This document shows, in pieces, positions 1 through 7,834 of a DNA stretch of 64,000 nucleotides. Under the pieces are notes generated by a model. It had not been told where the DNA came from and made no database searches. It saw nothing but the letters and a program-made list of their open reading frames with translations. The DNA is taken from NCBI GenBank assembly GCA_963771835.1, contig CAVYVA010000004.1:868001-932000 (forward strand), given 5' to 3'. This DNA is from CAVQCJ01 sp963771835. Lineage in GTDB: Bacteria; Actinomycetota; Actinomycetes; Prado026. Each line of letters opens with the position of its first letter. Positions within the stretch are counted from its first letter, which is position 1. A program made the position numbers and the translations under genes.

Positions 1-1052
1 CCAGGTCCGGCGTGCCCTGGCCGATACCGGCGCCGAGGATGCCGCCGTCGGCCAGGCCGTACAGGCTCTGCGTCACCTGGTAGCCGGCGCCGCCGACGTC
101 GGCGAACGGGTGCAGCCACACGTCGACGCGCTCGCGCACGTGCCCGAACGCGTAGTACGCGAACGTCGACCCGATGAGGAACAGACCGGTGCCGATGACG
201 ACCCAGCCGCGGCGGCCGGTGGCGACGTACAGCATCGCGACGAACAGGCCGAACAGCAGCAGCGACGTGCCGAGGTCCCGCTCGAAGACCAGCACCGCCG
301 ACGCTGATCAGCCAGGCCACCAGGATCGGGCCGAGGTCGCGCCCGCGCGGGACGTCGATGCCCAGCAACTGGGTGCGGGCCACGGCGAGCGCGTCGCGCT
401 TCACCACGAGGTAGCCGGCGAAGAAGACGATCAGCACGATCTTGGCCATCTCGGCCGGCTGGAACGAGAAGCCGAGCGCGCGGATCCAGATGCGGGCGCC
501 GTTGATGGTCACGCCGATGCCCGGGCACCAGCGGCAGCACCACGAGCAGCGAGGCCGAGCGACCATCGCGGTGTACGTGTACCGCTGCAGCACCCGGTGG
601 TCGCGCACGACCAGCAGCACCAGGACCATCAGCAGCCAGCCCGAGCCCGGTCCACACCAGCTGGGTGCGCCGCGGTGGGGTGCGGGGCCGGCTGGTGGTT
701 CTGCGCGGCGCGGACGGTCTCCGCGACGTCGAGGCGGTGGATCATCGCCAGCCCGAGCCCGTTGATCGCCACCGCGACCGGCAGCAGCACCTGGTCCGAC
801 CAGGGCGCGAGCACCCGCACGGCCACGTGCGCGAGGGCGACGGCGCCGGCGGCGGCCGCCGTCACGAGTCCAGAACTTCTCCGGGAGGTGCCCGCCGTTG
901 GTGAGCCCGACCTGGGCGTACGCGCCCAGCCCGACGGCGAGCGCGAGGACGAGCAGGCCGATCTCGGCGACCCGGCGCGGCGGTCGGGGGACGGCCGGTC
1001 CGGCCGGGGGCGGCTGCGCCGCGCCGGGCGGCGCGATCGTGGCGGCGGTCAC
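1..1052 (-). CDS. rodA: RodA/FtsW-type SEDS peptidoglycan polymerase, 3' end cut off by window edge
   Basis: SEDS-family membrane glycosyltransferase that polymerises lipid II for elongation or septation. The reading starts at GTG 1052, inside a 4-bp GTGA overlap with the pstP stop. It shows an N-terminal cytoplasmic stretch, successive hydrophobic segments (for example EIGLLVLALAVGLGAY) and, near 520-300, the family sequence FQPAEMAKIVLIVFFAGYLV. The C-terminal part lies beyond position 1. The frame is broken at about 870, 655, 560-550 (twice), 524 and 306, each fitted by one extra base, so these look like assembly errors in an essential-type gene. Gene order fhaA-fhaB-pstP-rodA matches the actinobacterial division cluster, where pbpA and pknA/B usually follow. 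Confidence 0.85.
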   Translation of the reverse strand, partial: MTAATIAPPGAAQPPPAGPAVPRPPRRVAEIGLLVLALAVGLGAYAQVGLTNGGHLPEKFWTRDGGRRRRRRPRARGRAGARALVGPGAAAGRGGDQRARAGDDPPPRRRGDRPRRAEPPAGPAPHRGAPSWCGPGSGWLLMVLVLLVVRDHRVLQRYTYTAMVARPRCSWCCRWCPGIGVTINGARIWIRALGFSFQPAEMAKIVLIVFFAGYLVVKRDALAVARTQLLGIDVPRGRDLGPILVAWLISVGGAGLRAGPRHVAAAVRPVRRDAVRRHRPPRLGRHRHRSVPHRVDVRVLRVRARARARRRVAAPVRRRRRRRLPGDAEPVRPGRRRHPRRRYRPGHAGP

Positions 1053-2411
1053 GGCGACGGGCTCGCGCTCGGTCCGGCGGTTCCCGATGTCGTCGCCGAC
1101 ACGGACGGTCCGGGGCCGACGCTCGGCGTCGGGGTGCTGCTCGGGCTCGGGCCGGGCGGGCAGCCGTCCGGGGCGGGCACGCCTGCGCAGGCCGTCGCCT
1201 GCGTACGCAGGTGGTCGACGATCCGGCGGGCCTCGTCCAGCGACGACGGCGGCGATCGTGTCGTTCACCTGCCCCTGCGAGAACGACGGGAGGGTCGAGG
1301 CCTGCACGTCGGTCGGCTCGACCACCTGCGACAGCGAGCGGCCGACCAGCTTCTGCGGGACGCCGCGGTAGATCACGACCTGCCCGCTGTCGACGCCGAC
1401 GTAGTACTGCGTCTGGGTCCAGCGGTAGCCGGCGTAGCCGGCGGCCGCGACGAGCACGAGCAGGGCGACGACGGGCAGCAGCAGGCCGCAGCCCTCTCGA
1501 GCCGCCGGTGCCCCGAGCTCGTCGTCCGTCGTGGTCGGACGGTTCGGCCGCCTCGCCGCCGGCTGCGTCGGGACCGTCGCCGGTCGTCGTCGCCGCCGGC
1601 GTCGGCGGCCGCGACGCCGACCACGCGCGCGCGTGCGCCGCTGTCGGCGGCCGCCCCGACCACGACGGCGACCGGCGGTGCGACGTCGTCGTCCTCGTCG
1701 ACGACGTCGGCGACGAGGCAGGTGACGTTGTCGGGTGCGCCGGCGCGCAGGGCCAGGTCGACGAGCCGGTCGGCCGCCTCGCGCGGCGTACCGACCTCGA
1801 GCACGTCGCGGATCGTCGGCTCCGACACCACGCTGGACAGCCCGTCGCTGCACAGCAGGTACCGGTCGCCCAGCCGCGGCGTGCGCAGCACGACCTCCGG
1901 CTCGACCTCGACCCGGCCGTCCAGCGCCTGCAGCAGCAGGTTGCGCTGCGGGTGGGTCTTGGCGTCCTCGTCGCTGATCCGGCCCTGGTCGATGAGCGAC
2001 TGCACGAACGTCTGGTCGTGGGTGACCTGTTCGAGGACGCCCTCGCGCAGCAGGTAGCCGCGCGAGTCGCCGACCTGGGCGATCGCGATCACCTCGCCGC
2101 TGTGCATCAGCAGCGTGAGCGTGGTGCCCATGCCCTCCAGCTCGGGCCGGGCCCGCACCAGGGCGCGCATCTGCTCGCCCGCCGACGCGACACCGCTGCG
2201 CAGGGTCTCGGTGGGGTCGCCGCCGCCGACCGGGGGCTGCAGGTCGCGCATGCTGGCGACCGCGGTGGCGCTGGCCACCTCGCCGCCCGCGTGCCCGCCC
2301 ATGCCGTCGGCGAGCAGCAGCAGGTCCGGCCCCGCGTACGCCGGAGTCCTCGTTGTCCTGCCGGACCATGCCGACGTCCGACACCGCCGCGTACCTCAGC
2401 CGGAGCGTCAT
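1049..2411 (-). CDS. pstP: PP2C-family Ser/Thr protein phosphatase (PstP-like), membrane-anchored
   Basis: Metal-dependent phosphatase that reverses PknA/PknB phosphorylation in actinobacteria. The N-terminal catalytic domain has the PP2C motifs DVGMVRQDNED, ADGMGGH, VGDSRGYLL, CSDGLSS and APDNVTC. A charged linker, one membrane helix (about 1480-1420, LLLPVVALLVLVAAAGYAGY) and a Ser/Pro-rich extracellular tail follow. The start ATG 2411 lies 4 bp after the fhaB stop, and the stop overlaps the rodA GTG. Frame breaks are near 2343 (+1), in the linker at about 1560-1500, and near 1245 (+1). With them corrected, domain order matches mycobacterial PstP. Confidence 0.88.
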
Positions 2412-2414
2412 CGG

Positions 2415-3023
2415 CTACTTCCGCAGCTCGAGGACGGTCTTGCCGATCCGGACCGGCGCCCCGACCGGGACCACCATCGGCGTGGTCAGCCGGGTCCGGT
2501 CCAGGTACGTCCCGTTCGTGGAGCCGAGGTCCTCGACCACCCACGCGCCCTCGTGCGGGAACAGCCGGGCGTGCCGGCCGGACACGTAGTCGTCCTCCAG
2601 CACCAGCGTGTTCTCGGCCGCCCGGCCGATGCTGACGGGGGTGGCGCCCAGCTCGATCCGGGTGCCCTCGGCCGGGCCCGCCGTGACCATCAGCAGCTTG
2701 GGGGCGCCCCGGCGGGGCTTGGGCGGACGGGTCGGCTTGGGCTGCTTGGCCTTCCTCCCGGCTTCGGTCGCCGCGGCTGCGCCGGCCGCCCCGGCGGCCG
2801 CGCCGGTGCCCAGCGACCCGGCGGCCGCGGGGGCGCCGACCGTGCCGACCGGTACCGCCCGGGCCGCCTTCGCCCGCGACCGCGCCGACCGGTCGGCGCG
2901 CCCCATCCGCTGCCGGCGGCGGGCGAACAGGTCGCTGCGCATCACTGCGGCGACCGACAGGACCAGCACCCACAGCAGCACCAGGAACCCGACCTGGATG
3001 AGCTTGAGCGACAGCGGGCTCAC
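2415..3023 (-). CDS. fhaB: FHA-domain protein FhaB/FipA
   Basis: Phosphothreonine-binding adaptor of 202 residues. A single N-terminal membrane helix (about residues 6-28) is followed by an Ala/Pro/Lys-rich linker and a C-terminal FHA domain (about 110-200) with the binding motifs VSIGRAAEN, SGRHARL and LGSTNGTYLD. The start is GTG 3023, 5 bp after the fhaA stop. In mycobacteria the homologue links PknA/B signalling to the divisome. The reading frame is intact. Confidence 0.9.
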   Translation of the reverse strand: MSPLSLKLIQVGFLVLLWVLVLSVAAVMRSDLFARRRQRMGRADRSARSRAKAARAVPVGTVGAPAAAGSLGTGAAAGAAGAAAATEAGRKAKQPKPTRPPKPRRGAPKLLMVTAGPAEGTRIELGATPVSIGRAAENTLVLEDDYVSGRHARLFPHEGAWVVEDLGSTNGTYLDRTRLTTPMVVPVGAPVRIGKTVLELRK

Positions 3024-3027
3024 GGGC

Positions 3028-3721
3028 TCAGCCGCCGTACCGGAAGACCAGTGTGAGCGCGCCCAGGCCCACCCTCGCCCCGTCGTACAGCTCAGCCGAC
3101 TGCACCCGCTCCCCGTCCAGGAAGGTGCCGTTGGTGGACCCGAGGTCGGTCAGCCGAGGCGGGTCGGACAGCACGATCTCGGCGTGCCGGCGGGAGATGC
3201 TCGGGTCGTCCAGGCGCAGGTCGGACTCGGCGCCGCGACCCAGGACCGTGTGCCGATGGGTCAGCGCCAGCGTCGAGTGCCCGGTCTCCAGCGCCGCCGA
3301 GACCGCGGCGGGTGCCGCGGTGACGGTGCCGGCCGGCGTCGGACGGTCCCGACGCCATCGCCTGGCTGCGCACCCGGAACACTCCCGTGTCGAGCTCGCC
3401 CACCAGCTCGAACCGGACGACCACGCCGCCGACGAACTGGTATCCCTGCTCCTCCGCGTGCTCGCGGACCATCGCCCCGAGCTCGGCACCCAGCGGCTCT
3501 GCGTACATCGAGAGGCGATCGAAGTCGTGCTGGCCGAGCTCGACGGTGAAGTCGTTGGGCACCATCGTCCGGCCGCGGGTGACGATCGCCGCCTTGTCGT
3601 CGCACTCGCGCTGCAGCGCCGCGGCGACCTCGACGGGCTGCACCTCGGCCTTGAAGGCACGCGCGAAGGTGCCGCTGACCAGGCGGTCGAGTCGGCGCTC
3701 GAAGCGGTCCATGACACCCAC
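3028..3721 (-). CDS. fhaA: FHA-domain protein FhaA (DUF3662 + FHA)
   Basis: Cytoplasmic phosphothreonine adaptor, first gene of the division cluster. An N-terminal DUF3662 domain (for example FARAFKAEVQPVEVAAALQR) joins a C-terminal FHA domain with VLGRGAESD, ISRRHAEI and LGSTNGTFLDG. GTG 3721 is chosen because GAGGAGG sits just upstream; ATG 3712 is an alternative. One +1 frame break at about 3345 (GG read as GGG) separates the two domains; corrected length is about 230 residues. This is shorter than mycobacterial FhaA because the linker is short. Confidence 0.85.
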
Positions 3722-3836
3722 GGGCACCTCCTCGGACGGCTCGTCGGGCAGGGGTGGGCCCGGTGCCCAGGGTAACCGTGGTGACGATCATCGGGCTCCG
3801 GGCGGCGCGGGCCCCCGTGGTAACCTCGCTGGCCTC

Positions 3837-3920
3837 GCGCGAGTGGCGGAATAGGCAGACGCGCTGGATTCAGGTTCCAGTGCCCGAAAGGGTGTGGGGG
3901 TTCAACTCCCCCCTCGCGCA
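3837..3920 (+). tRNA. tRNA-Leu (anticodon CAG)
   Basis: Acceptor GCGCGAG (3837-3843) pairs with CTCGCGC (3913-3919), followed by discriminator A; CCA is not encoded. The anticodon arm CTGGA-TTCAGGT-TCCAG gives CAG. A class II variable arm (GCCC-GAAA-GGGT) and a T arm GGGGG-TTCAACT-CCCCC complete the cloverleaf. The long variable arm supports leucine. Confidence 0.97.
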
Positions 3921-4230
3921 CCCGATGATCAGGCCTCTGACCTGCGGAAACACCCCCTTCAAGATCATCTTCAAGTGCGTGGGGCAACGGAAACCACCAA
4001 GAACCGCCGCTCTTGCTGGGGGTCGTGCCGTCGTCGAAGGCGTTCGCGCCGAACGGTCGTCGGAGCGCCAGCGACGGGTCATTGCCACGGCGCATCCGAC
4101 GTCCGTGGCGCACGTTCGCGTGTTTCGGAGCCCGGACTTCGAGGCGACCCACGCAGTCATGGACGGGGCTTGGCGAAGGCAGCGTCCCCGCGCTGTGCAA
4201 GCGGCTCTGTCCGCATCCTCGACCAGCGCC
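3921..4230. other. Non-coding spacer after the tRNA
   Basis: I see no protein-coding frame here with both family resemblance and a ribosome-binding site. Open frames on both strands look like chance. No T-rich terminator follows the tRNA. The stretch leads into the structured leader of the LPXTG gene and may contain its promoter, which I could not place. Confidence 0.5.
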
Positions 4231-4346
4231 GGGCCAAAGGCCTTTCGCCTCTAACGGCACGAAGGCCCTATCCCTAGCGTCCTTCCCGAGGGTACCCAGC
4301 GACCGCGAGGTCGCGGTCCTGAGCGCACTCGCGAAGGAGCGCCGCA
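4231..4346 (+). promoter_or_regulatory. Structured 5' leader of the LPXTG gene (candidate cis-regulatory RNA)
   Basis: Two upstream segments, GGGCC (4231-4235) and GGCCTTTCG (4239-4247), can each pair with the same downstream segment CGAAGGCCC (4260-4268), so the folds are mutually exclusive. A third stem, GCGACC-GCGA-GGTCGC (4299-4314), has a GNRA tetraloop just before the ribosome-binding site AAGGAG. I could not match it to a named riboswitch class. The switching role is inferred from pairing only. Confidence 0.35.
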
Positions 4347-4997
4347 ATGAAGCATCGCGCAGGACTGGTCCTGGTACTGGCCGCTGGACTGCTCGTCCTG
4401 ACCGCGGGGGTGTCCTGGGCTGGGTCGCACGGCGGGGTCGCCGCCACCGTCGCACCGGACGGCACGGTTGTCTTCTCGACCACCAACGGCCCCGCCACCA
4501 CTGACATCGCAGTATCCGCCGCGTCGTACATCGGCCTGTGGAAGACCCAGACCGAACCGCAGCGACTGTCGGAGGTCGTGCACGGAACCATCGCGGCCGG
4601 GACCAGCCGCCTGGAGCTGCACGTACCGGTGCCCTCGTGCGGGCCCTACCAGCTCGATGCGTTCCTGGGGACGCAGGTCCCCCCGACGATCACGTTCCCG
4701 GCCGGCAGCGGCCCGAACGGGCTCAAGGGCCAGGAGTACCCGAACGGCAAGCCATGCGTCACCTCGACGCCCACGCCCACGACGACGACGACCGCCTCCG
4801 TCTCACCGACCGCGACGGCCACGGCGACCCCGACTCCCACCCCCACGACGGGCGTGCTCGGTGAGAAGCTGTCGTCCGGATCGCCCCTTCCGGCGACGGG
4901 TTCTGCTGGCCTCGGCCTTGCGACGGCGCTGGGCGTCGGACTCCTGTTCACGGGTCTGGCGCTCGTGGCAGCCACTCGCCGAGCCAGGCGCCACTAG
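4347..4997 (+). CDS. Secreted LPATG-type cell-wall-anchored protein
   Basis: 216-residue surface protein of unknown ligand. It has a signal peptide (MKHRAG, hydrophobic core, cleavage near SWA-GS), an ectodomain of about 110 residues with a Cys pair, a Thr/Pro-rich wall-spanning segment and a sortase signal. That signal comprises LPATG at about residue 181, a hydrophobic helix and the tail RRARRH. A sortase would cleave between T and G and link it to peptidoglycan; no sortase gene is in the window. AAGGAG lies upstream of ATG 4347. The gene stands alone, behind a structured leader. Confidence 0.85.
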   Translation: MKHRAGLVLVLAAGLLVLTAGVSWAGSHGGVAATVAPDGTVVFSTTNGPATTDIAVSAASYIGLWKTQTEPQRLSEVVHGTIAAGTSRLELHVPVPSCGPYQLDAFLGTQVPPTITFPAGSGPNGLKGQEYPNGKPCVTSTPTPTTTTTASVSPTATATATPTPTPTTGVLGEKLSSGSPLPATGSAGLGLATALGVGLLFTGLALVAATRRARRH

Positions 4998-5139
4998 GTC
5001 CAGAACTCTTCGCCACGGCGCCAGTCTGGTGAGTTTCGGTGCACGGGCGAGCTTGGTGTGACGGCGATTAGACTGCCGTTCGACATCGGGCCCGATCGGG
5101 TCGTGTAACGGCTGGGACAACGCTTGATTGGCAGTGAGG

Positions 5140-5739
5140 ATGTCCGATACGGACGCTGCGGGGCGGTCGCCACGCGACGACGGCGAGCTCAGGCCGAAGG
5201 ACCGCGTGCTTCATGCTGCGATGGACATCATCGTGGAGAAAGGACTCGGTGAGCTCCGCCTGGCCGAGATCAGCGAGCGCACACATATGAGCACGGGGCA
5301 CGTTCTCTACTACTTCGGTACCAAGGACCGGATTCTGATCGAGACGCTCAACTGGATCGAGGCGGACCTGACCGATCGTCGGCAGCTGTCGATATCGGCC
5401 GCAGCGCCTGGGTGGGACCAGCTCAAGGTGTTCATCGGCTGCTACCTGCCGAGCGGGGTCAACGACCCCGTCTGGGCCCTGTGGGTCGAGGCTTGGGCGC
5501 AGCGGCATCGTGAGGCCTATGCCGGAGAGGTCAGGCAGACGGCTGCCGGATGGGACAAGGACCTGCGTGCTCTCGTGGTCCGGGGTCGAGCCGCGGGTGA
5601 GTTCGCCGGTGGGTCCGGCTCCTTCTCGCGCCGGCTCATCGCGCTCATGGACGGGCTGGCGATCCAGATCCTGCAGGGCACACGCGACCGCCGCCAGGCC
5701 ACGAGGCTGACCCTGGAGCAGTGCCGCATCGAGCTGTGA
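5140..5739 (+). CDS. TetR/AcrR-family transcriptional regulator
   Basis: 199-residue repressor-type regulator. The N-terminal helix-turn-helix spans about residues 20-65 (LRLAEISERTHMSTGHVLYYF). The C-terminal part is an all-helical ligand-binding domain with BetI-like features. ATG 5140 is chosen; TTG 5128 and GTG 5134 in the same frame are possible. It lies directly upstream of a ureohydrolase-SBP pair, and three copies of one palindrome sit in the spacer between them. It is therefore the probable repressor of that pair. Confidence 0.85.
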   Translation: MSDTDAAGRSPRDDGELRPKDRVLHAAMDIIVEKGLGELRLAEISERTHMSTGHVLYYFGTKDRILIETLNWIEADLTDRRQLSISAAAPGWDQLKVFIGCYLPSGVNDPVWALWVEAWAQRHREAYAGEVRQTAAGWDKDLRALVVRGRAAGEFAGGSGSFSRRLIALMDGLAIQILQGTRDRRQATRLTLEQCRIEL

Positions 5740-5770
5740 CGGCGTCGTCGATCGCCGCATCCTTGCCGCC

Positions 5771-5844
5771 TTAGAGTCTTGCTCTAATGTTGTTGCGCTG
5801 CGTATCGCCAACCCCTAGAGTGACGCTCTAGAGCACCACTCTAA
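5771..5844. promoter_or_regulatory. Three palindromic operators (probable TetR sites)
   Basis: Three inverted repeats share half-sites TAGAG/CTCTA with a 5-bp centre: TTAGAG-TCTTG-CTCTAA (5771-5787), CTAGAG-TGACG-CTCTAG (5815-5831) and CTAGAG-CACCA-CTCTAA (5828-5844). The second and third overlap by four bases. Centres are 44 and 13 bp apart. Identical half-sites and spacing indicate one dimeric regulator, most simply the adjacent TetR protein. Confidence 0.8.
5793..5821 (+). promoter_or_regulatory. Predicted sigma-70-type promoter of the ureohydrolase-SBP pair
   Basis: TTGCGC (5793-5798) and TAGAGT (5816-5821) are separated by 17 bp. The -10 lies inside the second operator, the third operator covers the expected transcription start near 5828, and the first lies just upstream of the -35. 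Occupancy would block RNA polymerase. The assignment rests on pattern only. Confidence 0.5.
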
Positions 5845-5868
5845 TCTCTCAGTCACCTGGACACGGCG

Positions 5869-6834
5869 TTGCCCTCGAGCCCTCCGAACCACCCGTTCCT
5901 CGGCGCACCTTTCGTCGAGGACCCTGCGGACGTCCGTACGCCCTATGCCTTCCTCGGCGTCCCCTTCGGTCCGCCCTACTGCGCCGACGACCTGACCGTG
6001 GCCGCGGGCGCGGCACAGGCAGTTCGGGACCGGGCGATGGTCATGGGCTACCACGAGCTGAGCCACCACTACGACTTCGATCTGGGGGGTCCACTGTTTC
6101 CCGATCGCCGGCCGACCGTCTCGGACTGCGGAGACGTCGCGGGTGACGTGCGCAACCCCGACGCGATCTGGGAGCAGACGATCGACCTCCTCCGGCCGCT
6201 TGTCACGGCGCGGCGGGTCCCCCTCGTGGTCGGCGGACTGGACTCGGTCCCGCCGATGGTCGTGGGGGCGTTCGACGGTGTGGAGACGGTCAACGTCCTG
6301 CACGTCGACGCGCATGTCGACTTCCGGCAGGAGCTGGGGGGCGTCACGCGCGGGTACTCGAGCCCGATCCGGCGGATCGTGGAGCTGAGCTGCGTCGAGC
6401 AAGTGGTCCAGGTCGGCCTTCGCTCGGTCGGGAGCGGACGTCCCAGCGACGTCGCCGACGCCCTGGCGGCAGGGAACCGCTTGATCACCTCGTGGCAGCT
6501 TCGAGAGCTGGGCGCCGCAGCAGTGCTGGACGAGCTCGAGGTGGAGAGGCGGTGGGTGGTCACCATCGACTGTGACGGCCTCGATCCCAGCATCGCGCCG
6601 GGCGTCGGCTGGCCCGAGCCCGGCGGCCTCACCTACCCGGAGATCGCGACGCTCGTGCGCGGCCTGTCGCGCAAGTCTGCCGTCGCCGCCGTCATCTTCA
6701 CCGAGTTCCAGCCGGCCCGGGACATCCACCAGATCACAGCTCACACCATCGCGCGGCTGCTCATCAACGTCGTGGGCCTGCAGCGCGATCCCCAGTCGTC
6801 CCCGTCTCGTTCCAGCCGAAAGAAGTCGACATGA
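5869..6834 (+). CDS. Ureohydrolase-fold enzyme (arginase/agmatinase family) with altered first metal motif
   Basis: 321 residues; the family hydrolyses guanidino compounds to urea plus an amine at a Mn2+ pair. Seen motifs: DAHVD at 147-151, TIDCDGLDP at 232-240, APGVGWPEPGG at 243-253 and the substrate-binding Glu of EFQPARD at about 279. The first motif, normally GGDHS with a metal-binding His, reads GGLDS (122-126), so an Asp replaces the His ligand. TTG 5869 is chosen because no ATG or stronger start precedes the conserved part. The stop overlaps the next ATG (ATGA). The substrate cannot be named; arginine, agmatine or another guanidino or formimino compound are options. Confidence 0.82.
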   Translation: MPSSPPNHPFLGAPFVEDPADVRTPYAFLGVPFGPPYCADDLTVAAGAAQAVRDRAMVMGYHELSHHYDFDLGGPLFPDRRPTVSDCGDVAGDVRNPDAIWEQTIDLLRPLVTARRVPLVVGGLDSVPPMVVGAFDGVETVNVLHVDAHVDFRQELGGVTRGYSSPIRRIVELSCVEQVVQVGLRSVGSGRPSDVADALAAGNRLITSWQLRELGAAAVLDELEVERRWVVTIDCDGLDPSIAPGVGWPEPGGLTYPEIATLVRGLSRKSAVAAVIFTEFQPARDIHQITAHTIARLLINVVGLQRDPQSSPSRSSRKKST

Positions 6835-7766
6835 ACAACCGCCATGCGCGTCGCGCCATCGTCTTCTCGGTCGTCCTCGGCGCCACTGCGGCCCTTGTCC
6901 TCAGCGCCTGCGGCAGCTCGTCGTCCGGTGGTTCCGGCGCTTCCGCCGGGTCATCCGCAGGCGCGGGAGCCTCGTCCTCGGTCGACCCCACGCTCGCTGC
7001 GATGCTGCCGGCGAAGATCAAGACTGCCGGCACGGCCACGGTGGCGACCGACGCGTCGTACGCGCCGATCGAGTTCTTCGCGTCCGACAACACGACGATC
7101 CAGGGCATGGACATCGACCTGGGGCATGCGATCGGCGACGTGCTGGGGGTGAAGTTCAACTTCGTCAATGCTTCGTTCGACACCATCATCCCGGCGCTGG
7201 GCACCCGCTACGACCTCAGCATGTCCGCCTTCACGGACAACCTGGCCCGGCAGCAGAAGGTCGACATGGTCACGTACTACAGCGCGGGTGTGAACTTCCT
7301 CGTCCAGAAGGGGAAGAACTCCGACCTGGTCTCTCTCGACGCGCTGTGCGGCAAGCACGTCGCGGTGGAGAAGGGCACCGTGCAGCTCGACCAGGCGACC
7401 GAACAGTCCAAGAAGTGCACCGACGCCGGCAAGGCGGCCATCGACATCCAGGCGTACCCGGACCAGAACGGCGCCAACCTGGCGCTCAACAGCGGCCGCG
7501 CGGACGTCGTACTCGCAGACTCCCCGGTGAACTCCTACGCGGCCAAGCAGTCCAACGGTGCGTTCGAGGTGATCGGCACTGCGTACGGCACCGCCCCCTA
7601 CGGGATCCCGGTGCCCAAAGGCGCCGAGTACGCCGGCTTCGCCGACGCGATCAAGGGCGCGCTGGAGAAGCTGAACAGCGACGGTACCTACGCAAAGATC
7701 CTGCAGAAGTGGGGCATCGAGGCCGGCGCGATCTCGAACTTCACGATCAACGGCGCTACCAGCTAG
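6831..7766 (+). CDS. Amino-acid-type ABC transporter substrate-binding lipoprotein (SBP family 3)
   Basis: 311 residues. The lipoprotein signal has an LSAC lipobox (Cys27), followed by a Ser/Gly linker and a family-3 solute-binding domain (ATDASYAPIEFF, GMDIDLGHAIGDVLG, PALGTRYDLSMSAFTDN, YGIPVPKG). It is translationally coupled to the ureohydrolase by a 4-bp overlap. No permease or ATPase gene is adjacent; the next gene is a convergent pirin. It must therefore work with a transporter encoded elsewhere or act as an extracellular sensor or binder. The ligand is probably the enzyme's substrate or a related cationic amino acid. Confidence 0.87.
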   Translation: MNNRHARRAIVFSVVLGATAALVLSACGSSSSGGSGASAGSSAGAGASSSVDPTLAAMLPAKIKTAGTATVATDASYAPIEFFASDNTTIQGMDIDLGHAIGDVLGVKFNFVNASFDTIIPALGTRYDLSMSAFTDNLARQQKVDMVTYYSAGVNFLVQKGKNSDLVSLDALCGKHVAVEKGTVQLDQATEQSKKCTDAGKAAIDIQAYPDQNGANLALNSGRADVVLADSPVNSYAAKQSNGAFEVIGTAYGTAPYGIPVPKGAEYAGFADAIKGALEKLNSDGTYAKILQKWGIEAGAISNFTINGATS

Positions 7767-7797
7767 GACGACTCAGTCAGCTGAGGACGATTCAGTC
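7767..7797. repeat. Short direct repeat with hairpin after the SBP gene
   Basis: GACGACTCAGTC (7767-7778) and GACGATTCAGTC (7786-7797) are near-identical direct repeats. Between them CTCAG-TCAG-CTGAG forms a small hairpin. No T-run follows, so a terminator role is only possible. Confidence 0.4.
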
Positions 7798-7834
7798 GCC
7801 CACCCGGGCAAAGCATGGTGACGCGGTGCCGGCC

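Noticed and set aside
174..2635. Plus-strand open frames over the rodA-pstP region
   Set aside because: Low-complexity shadow translation; the minus strand carries clear PP2C and SEDS sequence.
4231..4268. c-di-GMP-I (GEMM) riboswitch
   Set aside because: Only a short CAAAGGCC...CTAACG resemblance; the conserved second stem of GEMM is missing.
3870..4455. Minus-strand frames after the tRNA
   Set aside because: They read through the antisense of tRNA-Leu, have no ribosome-binding site and no family resemblance.
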